From: Acrocarpospora pleiomorpha
Lineage (GTDB): Bacteria; Actinomycetota; Actinomycetes; Streptosporangiales; Streptosporangiaceae
Reading direction: 5' to 3'
Assembly: GCF_009687885.1 (NCBI RefSeq)
Contig: NZ_BLAF01000053.1
Span: 1 to 56,036 of the forward strand
Length of the DNA stretch: 56,036 nucleotides
The notes under the pieces were generated by a model that had not been told where the DNA came from, ran no database searches, and saw only the letters and a list, made by a program, of their open reading frames with translations. Each line of letters opens with the position of its first letter. Position 1 is the stretch's first letter. Of the stretch, positions 25,540 through 34,400 are shown piece by piece. Position numbers and translations under genes: made by a program.

Positions 25540-25707
25540 GATCCTGTTTGCCGCTGGGCTATACACCCATACAGGTGCTCTGAGGGGCGGTGTCGACCGA
25601 CCTCCACCTTGGTGACGCCAGCGTCTGGATCATGATTCGCCCGTTGATCCGAAGTCTTGACCCTTCTGAGGCGTAGGCGGGCGATAGCCTCCAAAGGAGA
25701 TGTGACA

Positions 25708-25749
25708 GTGCAACTGATTCCTATCGAGTGCCAAGAATCTTGCGGTTGA
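25708..25749 (+). pseudogene. 13-codon ORF with strong ribosome site, probable small-gene remnant
   Basis: GTG at 25708 is preceded by AAAGGAG and encodes MQLIPIECQESCG before a TGA. The opening resembles the N-terminus of short cysteine-containing actinobacterial proteins that often follow a helix-turn-helix gene. Here it stops early, so it is probably a truncated remnant; a real leader peptide cannot be excluded. Confidence 0.25.
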
Positions 25750-26024
25750 CTGTGACTAACATCACAACGATTTAACCCCCATGCGCGTGCACACCAACCC
25801 GTACATCTAGGACAAACACCCCTTGAAGAACAACATCGTTGGGGGCACCCAAGGCCCGTCACCAAGCTGCGGTCAGGGCTTTCCGGAGTGGCGCATCCAT
25901 AGAGGGACGTCAGCGACTCGCTTGTCCCAGGGAAGAACGGCCTTACCCACAGCTGCGCGCCGTACTTCAACCTTGGCCACCTCTTCGGCGGTTTCGATAC
26001 CAAAGAAGACCCCGTGCGCAGCCA

Positions 26025-26879
26025 TCACACGGTGCTGCACGCGACAAGGACTGCGTCGACGGCTGCCCCGATGCCTAAGATGCTCGGGCGTACCCGGTAC
26101 CCAGAAAAGGCCGTGTCGCTTTCTGCCACGGCGTCGGCGAGCTGCCAGGGGACGCTGTGCACTGCGCCCGACCCCGTCTGGTAGATAGCGGGAAGATCAG
26201 GGAACCACTTCGCCACTTCAGACGTGATGTTGAACTTCAGGGGAACCTTCGTGGCCCCGTCGTTCCAAACGTAGTGCGAAGGGTCACCTCGACGGTCGAA
26301 CGCTTCCTTGATGCCGGTCTCGGCAATGTGGCGCAGGGTCTCGTCATAGCGATTCTGCGCCGCCGCCTTCGCGCCAGCGGCATATGACACGGAGGCAGGA
26401 AGGCAGTCTGCGGCCTTCTTGTCTTGAAGAGCGCTATACCTCCCTCCTGCTGCGACCAGAAGTAGGCGTTCTGGCGTCGAGATATTGGGGTCGAGCCATC
26501 GGCATGACGTCACTGCGGCTTCGATAGCGACTCGGCTCGCGGCGACGTGGGCGAAGCATGGCAGTGACTCGTCACCGATCATCAGCCCAATAGACCGGAC
26601 ATGATCAAGGAGATTGCCGATCGCCAGCTCGGACGCGTGGGAGCCGGCCCTTGTCAGGCGCTCAAGGGGCTTTCGATACATCGGGCACTGAAGTGCAAGA
26701 TCGTAATAGAGGCCATCGCCGGGCGACCCCGGCGCAGCGACAACGACCTGAGAGCTGAGGCAGAACTTGTGTGTGGCTGCCTGCTGCTGCGACAGGGCAG
26801 TCCGCACAACCCGAATGAACTCGCGCGCGGCTTCCTGCGTTGCTGCTTCTACCACGTCTTCAAAAGTAGGGAGGTGCAC
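26025..26879 (-). CDS. Hypothetical island protein, HEPN/AbiV-like tail possible
   Basis: 284 aa, GTG start with no good ribosome site. Not recognised with certainty. Mostly helical: about 85-150 (HASELAIGNLLDHVRSIGLMIG, HVAASRVAIEAAVTSCRWL) and a late motif YQTGSGAVHSVPWQLAD with a conserved-looking His, reminiscent of the S-x-x-H-G region of abortive-infection or HEPN-like proteins. Codon use is looser than in flanking chromosomal genes (many A/T third positions), consistent with horizontal acquisition. Confidence 0.5.
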   Translation of the reverse strand: MHLPTFEDVVEAATQEAAREFIRVVRTALSQQQAATHKFCLSSQVVVAAPGSPGDGLYYDLALQCPMYRKPLERLTRAGSHASELAIGNLLDHVRSIGLMIGDESLPCFAHVAASRVAIEAAVTSCRWLDPNISTPERLLLVAAGGRYSALQDKKAADCLPASVSYAAGAKAAAQNRYDETLRHIAETGIKEAFDRRGDPSHYVWNDGATKVPLKFNITSEVAKWFPDLPAIYQTGSGAVHSVPWQLADAVAESDTAFSGYRVRPSILGIGAAVDAVLVACSTV

Positions 26880-26959
26880 GGGACGTCCGTCTCTGCTCGT
26901 GCTTTCGAGGACACTAGTTGATCGTCAGTCCCGGCATCTCGTCTAACGATTTACCGAAA

Positions 26960-27312
26960 TGCCGCCAGGCGGCGTACCACCAGCGCGCGGGTGGTCGTCC
27001 TGGTTAAGGAAGAGGCCCAGATCCTCAGCCACAACTACATCGGTACTGAGCACATCCTGCTGGGCCTGATTCGGGAGAGTGAGGGCAAAGAGCCGATGGC
27101 GATGGGGTGGTCCGCAGGAGGCTGCGCCGACCACGTCGCTGGTGCTGGTCCAGTTCGGCTGTAACCTGACCCAGGCCATCTGAGAGGCCAGCTCTACCCG
27201 TCCCTCAGCTGGGAGAAGCGATCGGGCGATCATGGACGCCTGCTCACTGCGTCAGACCACTCAGCGCGGACTGTAGGACAGCCTGTCGAAGAAGATCCTT
27301 TACGGCGGGCGG
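26960..27312 (+). pseudogene. clpC: clpC remnant: N-domain and C-terminus fused by a large internal deletion
   Basis: Translation from about 26963 reads SARVVVLVKEEAQILSHNYI, then GTEHILLGLIRESEGKEPMAM: the Clp_N repeat of ClpC (usual ARRVVVLAQEEARMLNHNYIGTEHILLGLI). About 40 codons on comes QFGCNLTQAI-stop, the linker into the first AAA domain (FGRNLTQAA). At 27241-27309 a further piece reads LRQTTQRGL-stop-DSLSKKILYGG, the ClpC C-terminus (LRRxIQRxIEDSLSEKILYG). Both AAA domains, about 2 kb of sequence, are missing. Stops and frameshifts rule out a working product. Confidence 0.7.
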
Positions 27313-27447
27313 AAACAGGCGCCGAGCACATTCTTCTTGGCTTTATCTCTGTCCTGACCTTGTCCTGACCAGGCTATGCATCAGCGCGACCTTGCGTTTT
27401 GGGCTGGCCGGAAAAGCGGTCTCGCATTGGCCCGATACACAGGGAGA

Positions 27448-27984
27448 CTAAGACTCTTCCACTAGGCGTGTGGCGAGCATTTCGAGTTCCTCATAGAGGC
27501 GTACTCGATTGAGCCGAATCCGTTCGGCCTTCACCCAGGGTTTATACATGCGGTGCGTCCGTTTGACCCGCGCACCCATGGTGCGATCGATGATCGCATA
27601 GTCGAACACGTCCATGTTCACTGCGGCCGAAAGCATCTCGTAGTAGCTCATGAGTCGGCGCAGCTTGTGGAAGTTATCCGAATCGGGCACTAACGCCGAT
27701 TCCAAGAACCCTGTATACCGGACATCAGATTCGTGCTGCGGCACATCGTTCAGAAGGTTATTCTGCTCCGGAAGTGTCGTCGCCACGAACTTCAACGTTT
27801 CCGACTGCCGTACTCGGAGATTTTCGCTAGCGGCCTGACTAGTGGAGATATCGAGCGACGTCCGCGCATCGTCTACCTGCCGCCGAAGCAGCCTCAGCTG
27901 CCAAATCAATAGACCCATCACCGATGCGCTCACGATCAGGCTGATCACCGACACTGTTAAGGTGCCCGCCTCGTATGTGCTCAC
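27448..27984 (-). CDS. DUF4760-like single-pass membrane protein
   Basis: 178 aa from GTG 27984; the frame is open to 28050, so the start is uncertain. One N-terminal membrane helix (about 7-30, TLTVSVISLIVSASVMGLLIWQL) is followed by a coiled-coil-like region (LRRQVDDARTSLDISTSQAASENLRV) and a helical cytoplasmic domain (LRRLMSYYEMLSAAVNMDVFDYAIIDR) typical of DUF4760 proteins. Function unknown. It is divergent from the nuclease-like gene at 28125, with 140 bp between, so the two may be a pair. Confidence 0.6.
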   Translation of the reverse strand: MSTYEAGTLTVSVISLIVSASVMGLLIWQLRLLRRQVDDARTSLDISTSQAASENLRVRQSETLKFVATTLPEQNNLLNDVPQHESDVRYTGFLESALVPDSDNFHKLRRLMSYYEMLSAAVNMDVFDYAIIDRTMGARVKRTHRMYKPWVKAERIRLNRVRLYEELEMLATRLVEES

Positions 27985-28124
27985 CCACTCGATTCTGGGT
28001 ACTGGTCGATCACATTGCAAGCGGTAGCCAGCAGCCGAGAGAGCGCGCAAGGTGTCTCGATCGAGTATCGATTGGTGTCACGCAGCCTCTATCCGCGCGT
28101 CGGGGATGTAACTATGCTCCTCCT

Positions 28125-29123
28125 ATGCCTAGGCGTTCAACACCCTTCCAGGCGATCGTTCGTCTCGTACGCGAGCATTATGCGCAGCCTGGGGTGATAG
28201 TGACAGAGTCGAAATCGTTGCGAAGCGCGTCTCTAGGCGTCGAACGAGAGGTTGACATCGTAATCGAAGGCGAATTCGACGGCGAACCCTTGTGTATCTC
28301 CGTAGAGGTGATCGAGCACAGTCGGCCGGCGGGCTTGCTCTGGGTGGAACAGCAGCTGGAGAAGCACCGCGATCTGCCCACTAACCGGCTGCTTCTGGTG
28401 TCCAAGTCCGGCTTCGTAGCCAACGCTCTAGCAAAGATCGAGCAGCAAGCAGGCAGAGTACAGGCGCTAACGCCTGAGGTGATCGAGATTGAGGGCGAAG
28501 CGATAGTCAAACGCCTGTTCGTTGACGCGATCAGCTATAAGGCGAGCGGCTGTAAAGTCCATGTCCGTTCTAGAACGCAGGACTTACAGGTTGTAGCAGG
28601 CGAACCCTTGCACGATGTCTGCGCAGCGGACGGCTCTCTCCTAGGATCGCTGGCCTACCTGGTGCAGGAAGCGTTGGATCTCAAAGCGATCCGGGTTCGG
28701 CTCGGAGTCATAGCCCACAATCACCCAGAGAAGGACCAGCTAAAGGCGTTCTCTCTCGGACTCGCCATACCTCGACTCGGATACCACTTGCGCCAGAGCG
28801 AAACAGGTGAGCTACACCTGATCGAAGAGCTGGAGATGTGGGGTGACTTCGCTATCTTGCAGAGTGAAGTCCCGTTGACACTCACGAAGCTTGGTGGGCG
28901 AGCCTATGGAGCCGCGGAAGCATCGATAGCAGGCCGCCCGGCGGTATGGGTAGGTACCTCTGACAGAGAGAAACAGACCACGCGAATCTCTTGGCAGGCA
29001 ACGGACAAGTTGGCTCGCAGTGTCCCATCTGTGGCGTCGCCTGTGCGGTCGGTCCAGTTCCCCGGTCTACTCAAGCTCCTACCGCCACCATCGACCCCCG
29101 ATCTGCCGCTCTCGTCAGATTGA
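28125..29123 (+). CDS. Restriction-endonuclease-like (PD-(D/E)xK fold) orphan protein
   Basis: 332 aa from ATG 28125. The N-terminal domain looks like a PD-(D/E)xK nuclease: Asp44 in REVDIVIEGEFDG, a beta strand CISVEVIEH with Glu61, then an amphipathic helix WVEQQLEKHRDLP and the strand RLLLVSKSGF. The usual Lys two residues after the Glu is Ile63, so catalysis may use another basic residue or be lost. The C-terminal about 170 aa form an unrecognised domain with a proline-rich tail. No methyltransferase or specificity subunit is nearby. Moderate codon bias and the island context suggest a mobile defence-type gene (inference). Confidence 0.55.
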   Translation: MPRRSTPFQAIVRLVREHYAQPGVIVTESKSLRSASLGVEREVDIVIEGEFDGEPLCISVEVIEHSRPAGLLWVEQQLEKHRDLPTNRLLLVSKSGFVANALAKIEQQAGRVQALTPEVIEIEGEAIVKRLFVDAISYKASGCKVHVRSRTQDLQVVAGEPLHDVCAADGSLLGSLAYLVQEALDLKAIRVRLGVIAHNHPEKDQLKAFSLGLAIPRLGYHLRQSETGELHLIEELEMWGDFAILQSEVPLTLTKLGGRAYGAAEASIAGRPAVWVGTSDREKQTTRISWQATDKLARSVPSVASPVRSVQFPGLLKLLPPPSTPDLPLSSD

Positions 29124-29452
29124 GCCCTCGGAGATGGAGGGCCTCTAGCCACTAACCTGCAGCTCAGGCGGTGAATGTGCCGGGCGGGATGACCAGAGAG
29201 CACGGCTTTCTGGGGCATCGCGATTCAGCTGAACCCTAACTAGACCTGCATCGGAGAATCGATTGCCGTCTAACAACCGGATTGGTTTCTAGCTTCAATA
29301 CCTCGGCCGCAAGATCAGTCTTGATGAAGGCGCGATGACGTTGATCTTGCCGGAAGCAGGTGGCGTCGAACAAAGCTCGGATAGATCTCCGTTCAGTGAT
29401 CAGGCCGAGAAGCGCCCCGGCCGATACCGCGTGGCTACCGCCAGCCACCAAA

Positions 29453-29780
29453 AACTGCAACGGGGAATGCAACGGGAAACGATCACAGGGCGTCTCCCGG
29501 AGGGGAAACGCCCTGGTCATGATGGGAGCCGCCTTGGGGAATCGAACCCCAGACCTACGCATTACGAGAGTTCATCTTGGCTTCCTGCGACAGTCCGCTC
29601 GTGTCCGCCGGTGACCTCGTTGCTGGTCAACGGCGTTCCCGGCCGGAGACGTAAAAGGTGCGGACATGACCGGAACGCAACGGACTTGCATGGACCGCAC
29701 GACAGTACCGGCGGTCGACTCTGCGGTGGGATAGTCTCCGTGATCGTGCAGCGGCTCGCCCTCTTCGACCTCGATAACAC
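29453..29780. repeat. Right copy of the duplicated attachment-site segment
   Basis: Counterpart of 23641-23975. Two TGCAACGGG(G/A) units lie at 29456 and 29468 (12-bp period) left of the tRNA half, with weaker CGCAACGGAC/TGCATGGACC units at 29676 and 29687 on its right. The segment runs into the intact HAD hydrolase gene. Region 29124-29452, between the nuclease gene and this copy, shows nothing I can assign. Confidence 0.75.
29525..29570 (-). other. 3' half of tRNA-Thr(CGT), right copy
   Basis: Identical over 46 bases to 23701-23746: anticodon loop, T-arm and acceptor 3' strand, without a 5' half. The bases beyond the acceptor differ from the left copy (CCCA rather than CCA). No complete tRNA gene is present anywhere in the window. 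Confidence 0.75.
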
Positions 29781-30393
29781 CCTTATCGACCTCGACGCCG
29801 CATTCAAGCTGTGGGCAAGCGAGTTCGCAGACGACCACGGACTTGGGCCCGCCGCCGTCGACTGGCTTCTCGCCATCGACAGGGCAGGAAACCCGCACCG
29901 CGCCGAGTTCTTCACGATGGCCCGCGAACGCTTCGCCCTGGCCGACTCCGTTGAGGAGCTCTGGGCCCGCTACCGCACTCGAATGCCGCACCTCGTCCGC
30001 TGCCCGGCTGAGGTTCTCACCGGCCTGGCCGCTCTCCGTACGTCGGGGTGGTCGGTGGGGATCGTGACCAACGGCATGGCGGACAACCAACTCGGCAAGA
30101 TTCAACGGACCGGCCTCGCCGATGTCGTGGATGCCTGGGCCATCTCAGGAGCTGAGGGAATCCGCAAGCCAGACATCGGCCTCTTCGACATCGCCGCAAA
30201 ACGGTGCGGCAAATCCCTCGCCGACGGCGGTTGGGCCACCGGCGACAACCTCATCTCCGACATTCAGGGAGGCAACGAGGCAGGGCTCCGAACCATCTGG
30301 ATCAACCACAAGGCCTCATCCAATCCCGATCACGCCGCCCACCAGGTGGTTTCTCGGATAGAGGACGCCATCCGACTGCTTCTGACCATCTGA
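29746..30393 (+). CDS. HAD-superfamily hydrolase
   Basis: 215 aa from GTG 29746. TAGTCT at 29732-29737 lies 8 nt before this GTG, so the transcript is probably leaderless; GTG 29740 is the alternative. HAD motifs: I, FDLDNTLID with Asp8 and Asp10; II, VTNG; III, a Lys in IRKPDIGLF; IV, GDNLISDIQGG. The helical cap falls between I and II (subfamily IA), so it is a phosphatase or dehalogenase on a small metabolite. The broken copy of its 5' end in the left duplicated segment shows that this gene belongs to the mobile attachment-site module. Confidence 0.85.
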   Translation: MQRLALFDLDNTLIDLDAAFKLWASEFADDHGLGPAAVDWLLAIDRAGNPHRAEFFTMARERFALADSVEELWARYRTRMPHLVRCPAEVLTGLAALRTSGWSVGIVTNGMADNQLGKIQRTGLADVVDAWAISGAEGIRKPDIGLFDIAAKRCGKSLADGGWATGDNLISDIQGGNEAGLRTIWINHKASSNPDHAAHQVVSRIEDAIRLLLTI

Positions 30394-30646
30394 TTCGTAG
30401 GGAATGGCACGACCCTCGGCGATGGCGACCCGGGCTGCTCACGCCGTAGATACGAGGCGGTGAGGAGCGTCCGCGTAGGGCGGTGTTATGCGGCCCGGAA
30501 GTCCTCCCCCACCAGCCTTCCCTGCTGGCCCTTTGACAAGTGAGCGGTTCAGGCAGCGTGACAACGTTGAACATTCCCATGAGCGCTACATCCGATGAGC
30601 CGGGCAGTTCAACCCTGAGGGGTCCTCTGTGGCGGACAATGGGCTG

Positions 30647-31048
30647 ATGAGCTGGGTCGCCAATGTGATGGTATCGATCCATCCGAATGACCGTCCGAAC
30701 GTGGAGGCGTTGAGCGAGTGACTGCGTACGGAAGCTCCACTGCGGGATAGGCCGGGGCGAGGCTGCGGATTTCTCTGCGAGATGGCTGCCGAGGGCACGG
30801 CATGGGGAGGGTGGAAGTACCCCGAGTGTGATGTGTGGGCCGGTGCGCTCAACGATGCCGACCTGAAGAGAGTCCTTGATCACATTGCACAGATGCCCTG
30901 GCGGTGCCCGAACGCGCTGCAGGTATTCGTGATGGATCAGGAGGAGTTGTTCTTCAGGGTGTCAATGTTGAGGGGCGGTGAGCTGCGGCAATATGCACCG
31001 GTCACGCCTGACGAAGAAGACCCGGAGTTCTGTCCCGATGACCACTGA
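30647..31048 (+). pseudogene. Conserved small protein interrupted by an in-frame stop
   Basis: A 134-codon frame from ATG 30647 (MSWVANVMVSIHPNDRPNVEAL) is broken by TGA at 30719-30721. The same frame resumes (LRTEAPLRDRPGRG) to 31048 and ends in VTPDEEDPEFCPDDH. It matches the length and layout of a small uncharacterised actinobacterial family (VWAGALNDADL, MDQEELFFRVSMLRGG); the stop stands where I would expect Trp (SEWLRTEAP). A restart at ATG 30782 would give an 88-aa C-terminal piece. One TGG-to-TGA change would explain it. Region 30394-30646 holds no other gene. Confidence 0.6.
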
Positions 31049-31186
31049 AACCTGGCCACGGGTCACTGTGGGGAGCCCGCGGACGTTGTGCGGCGGTCAC
31101 GGCTCCGCGCTATGACGAAGCGGCTGGCTCAGACCGGTCCGGATTGATCGCCAGCGGGGTGTGGGCAGGGTGGGGTGCGCGTTGGC

Positions 31187-31268
31187 GGTTGCTCCGGTGC
31201 GCGGGGGGGCGTGGGCGTTCCGCCGGCGTCCTGTGCGGGCACGGCGAGGGTTGCTCCGGTGCGCGGGG
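31187..31268. repeat. 20-bp direct repeat, 62-bp period, in noncoding DNA
   Basis: GGTTGCTCCGGTGCGCGGGG occurs at 31187-31206 and again at 31249-31268. It lies in 31049-31487, which contains no gene I can support. Purpose unknown; it may be a small intergenic repeat family. Confidence 0.6.
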
Positions 31269-31280
31269 CTGCGAAGCCCC
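31265..31280. terminator. GC hairpin with GCGA tetraloop
   Basis: Perfect 6-bp stem GGGGCT / AGCCCC around a stable GCGA loop, overlapping the second 20-bp repeat. It could end transcripts of either strand. Confidence 0.35.
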
Positions 31281-31366
31281 AGCGGTAACAGCGATCAGCC
31301 GGTGTGGCTCAGGCCGCTGCGGGACGACGGCTTCGCTCGAGCCTACGGCTACCTCGCCTGAGCTCG

Positions 31367-31383
31367 CCCGTCGAGCCGACGGG
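31367..31383 (-). terminator. Probable dnaE terminator hairpin
   Basis: 7-bp perfect stem CCCGTCG / CGACGGG with an AGC loop, about 105 bp downstream of the dnaE stop on the minus strand. Confidence 0.4.
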
Positions 31384-31487
31384 TGAGCCGTGGCGACCTC
31401 AAGCGGCTGGACGCCTATCTTGGCGCTGAGCCAGCCCATCGCGAACCCAGCCACATCGGCGAACCGATCGGCCAGGTTCCGCGCCCG

Positions 31488-34400
31488 TCATGGGCCGAGC
31501 AGGGCGTTGGCGCCGAGGAGGACCTTGATGTCGCCTGCGAAGGCGCCGTTGGTGATGTTGACCGTGTAGTCGGGGAGTTCGAGGAGGTTGGTTTTGCGGT
31601 TGAGGCGTTCTACGCGGATGCGGACGGGGGTGTCGCCTGAGTGGATGGTCAGGATTCGTTTGAGTTCGCTGACTAAGTCCTTGGTGATGCGTTCCTCGCG
31701 GAGGGCGATGACGATGGGCTCGCGGCCGTCCGCCTGGATGCCGGAGATGTCGAGGAAGGTGATGTCCATGGCGTTGAAGGAGACTGTCGCCTCTTCGCCG
31801 TCGCCTCGGGAGCGGATTCGGCCGGTTACCGAGACGACCAGGTCGGGGGCGAGGTTGCTGCCGTAGAGCTGGTAGGTGTTGGGGAAGCAGGGGACCTCGA
31901 TGGAGGCGTCGTGGTCCTCGATGGTGAGGATGGCCCAGACGTCGCCCTTCTTGGTGACCTTCTTGTCGACGCCGGAGATGATGCCGGCGATGCGGACGTT
32001 GCCGAAGCCCGCCTGGCCGTCGAGGACCTGGGCGACGGTGAGGTCGCGGTTGCGTTCGAGCACACGTTCCGCGCCGTTGAGCGGGTGGTCGGAGACATAC
32101 AGTCCGAGCATTTCGCGCTCGAAGGAGAGTTTTGTCTTCTTGTCCCATTCGCCGTCGGGGACGACGACGTGGAAGACGTTGTTGTCGCCGCTGTCCTCGA
32201 AGGCGTCGAACAGGGAGTCCTGGCCCACGGCCTCCTTGCGTTTGACGTCGATGACCGAGTCGATGGCCTGGTCGTGGATCTGGACGAGGCCGCGGCGGCT
32301 GTGGCCGAGGCCGTCGAAGGAGCCCGCCTTGATCAGTGATTCGATGGTGCGCTTGTTGCAGACGACCTGGGGGACCTTGGTGAGGAAGTCATTGAAGTCG
32401 GTGAAGATGCCCTTGGCCTTGCGGGCGGAGATGATGCCGTTGATGGCGTTCTCGCCGACGTTCTGGATCGCGCCCAGCCCGAACCGCACGTCCTCGCCGA
32501 CGGCGCTGAACTGGAGCCCGGATTCATTGACGTCGGGCGGCAGGACCTTGAGTTTCATGCGGCGGCATTCGGCGAGGTAGATCGCCATCCGGTCCTTGTT
32601 GGTGCCGACCGAGGTGAGCAGGGCGGCCATGTATTCGGCCGGATAATTGGCCTTGAGATACGCCGTCCAGTACGACACGAGTCCATACCCGGCCGTGTGG
32701 GACTTGTTAAATCCGTAGGAGCTGAACGGTTCCAGAACGTCCCAGACGGCTTTGGCGGCTTCCTCGGTGTAGCCCTTGCCGACCATTCCGGAGGAGAAGG
32801 TGGCCCATTGTTTGTCCATCTCCTCCTTTTTCTTCTTGCCCATCGCCCGGCGCAGGATGTCGGCGCCGCCGAGGGTGTATCCGGCCAGCTGCTGCGCGAT
32901 GGCCATGACCTGCTCCTGGTAGACGACCAGGTGGTAGGTCGTGCCGAGGATGGGCTCGAGGGCGTCCTTGAGCGCGGGGTGGATCGGCTTGATCTCCTGC
33001 TGCCCGGCCTTGCGCAGCGCGTAGTTGGTGTGCGCGTTGGCGCCCATCGGACCGGGCCGGCCCAGGGCCAGAACCGACGAGATGTCTTCGAATCGGGCCG
33101 GGGCGATCAGCTTCGTCAGATCGCGCATCATCGAGCTGTCGAGCTGGAAGACGCCCAGCGTGTCGCCACGCGCCAGCAGTTCGTAGGTCTTCTCGTCGTC
33201 CAGCGACAGCTTGAGCATGTCCAGGTCGATGGAGCGGTTGCTCTTCACGTTGTTGATCGCGTCGCCGATGACGGTGAGGTTGCGCAGGCCGAGGAAGTCC
33301 ATCTTCAGCGCGCCCATGTTCTCGCTGCTGGGCCCGTCGAAGCCGGTGATGCGGGCGCCGTCGTCGGGGCGCATGAAGATCGGCATGACGTCGATCAGCG
33401 GCTGCGAGGAGAGGATGACGCCCGCGGCGTGCACGCCGGTGCCGCGGGTCAGCCCCTCCAGGCCGAGCGCGGTGTCGATGACCTGGCGGACGTCCTGGTC
33501 GTCCTCGTAGAGTTTGCGAAGCTCGGTGGCTTCGGCATACCGGGCGTGTTTCTCGTCGAAGATGCCGGTGAGCGGGATCTCCTTGCCCATGACGGCGGGC
33601 GGGAACGCCTTGGTGATCTTTTCGCCGACCGGGAAGGGATAGCCGAGGACGCGCGCGGCGTCCTTCACTGCCGCCTTCGACTTGATCGTCATGTAGGTGA
33701 TGATCAGCGAGACGTTGTCCTCGCCATAACGTTCCGTGACATATCTGATCATGTCACCGCGCCGGCGCTCGTCGAAGTCCAGGTCGACGTCGGGCATGGA
33801 GATTCGTTCGGGGTTCAGGAACCGCTCGAACAGCAGCGAGTGCTCGATGGGGTCGAGCTCGGTGATGCCGGTGACATACGCGACCATGGAACCGGTGGCG
33901 GAGCCTCGGCCGGGGCCCACCCAGATGCCGCTGTCCCGCGCATACTGGCAGATGTCGGCGACGACGAGGAAGTAGCCGGGGAAGCCCATGTTCTCGATGA
34001 CGCCGAGCTCGTATTCGATCCGCTCCAGCACCTCCGCCGGCACGGGGTCGCCGTAGCGCCGGACCGCGCCGCGCTGGGTCTCCTTGCGCAGCCAGCTCAT
34101 CTCGGTCTCCCCTTCGGGGACCGGGAACTTGGCGGCCAGGTCGCGGTGGGCGAAGACCTCGTCATAGGCCTCGACGCGCTCGGCGATCAGGAGCGTGTTC
34201 TTGCAGCCTTGGGCCCAGAGCTCCGAGTTGGGGTCGAGCGCCCACATCTCCTCGGCGGTGCGCACGTAGTAGCCGTTGCCGGAGAACCGGAACCGGCTCG
34301 GGTCGCTGATCTGGGAGTTGGTGCCGACGCAGAGCAGCGCGTCGTGCGCGGTGGACTGGTCTTCTGTGACGTAGTGGGAGTCGTTGGTGACCAGCGGGGG

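Larger units (their letters stand above)
23701..29570. mobile_element. Decayed integrative element between two tRNA-Thr half sites
   Basis: About 5.8 kb bounded by identical 46-bp direct repeats (23701-23746, 29525-29570), both being 3' halves of tRNA-Thr. Inside: a truncated tyrosine integrase at the left end, a clpC pseudogene, orphan hypothetical genes, a nuclease-like gene, and visibly lower GC and looser codon use than the flanks. No replication, transfer or excision genes remain, so it is a remnant or an accretion of several insertions rather than an active element. Confidence 0.6.

Noticed and set aside
25533..26003. 156-codon minus-strand frame
   Set aside because: Cys/Trp/Arg-rich with no recognisable domain, no ribosome site, and overlapping the 13-codon frame; probably not coding.
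29236..29562. Minus-strand frame MRRSGVRFPKAAP... (and its twin near 23690)
   Set aside because: This is the well-known false translation through a tRNA 3' end, not a protein.
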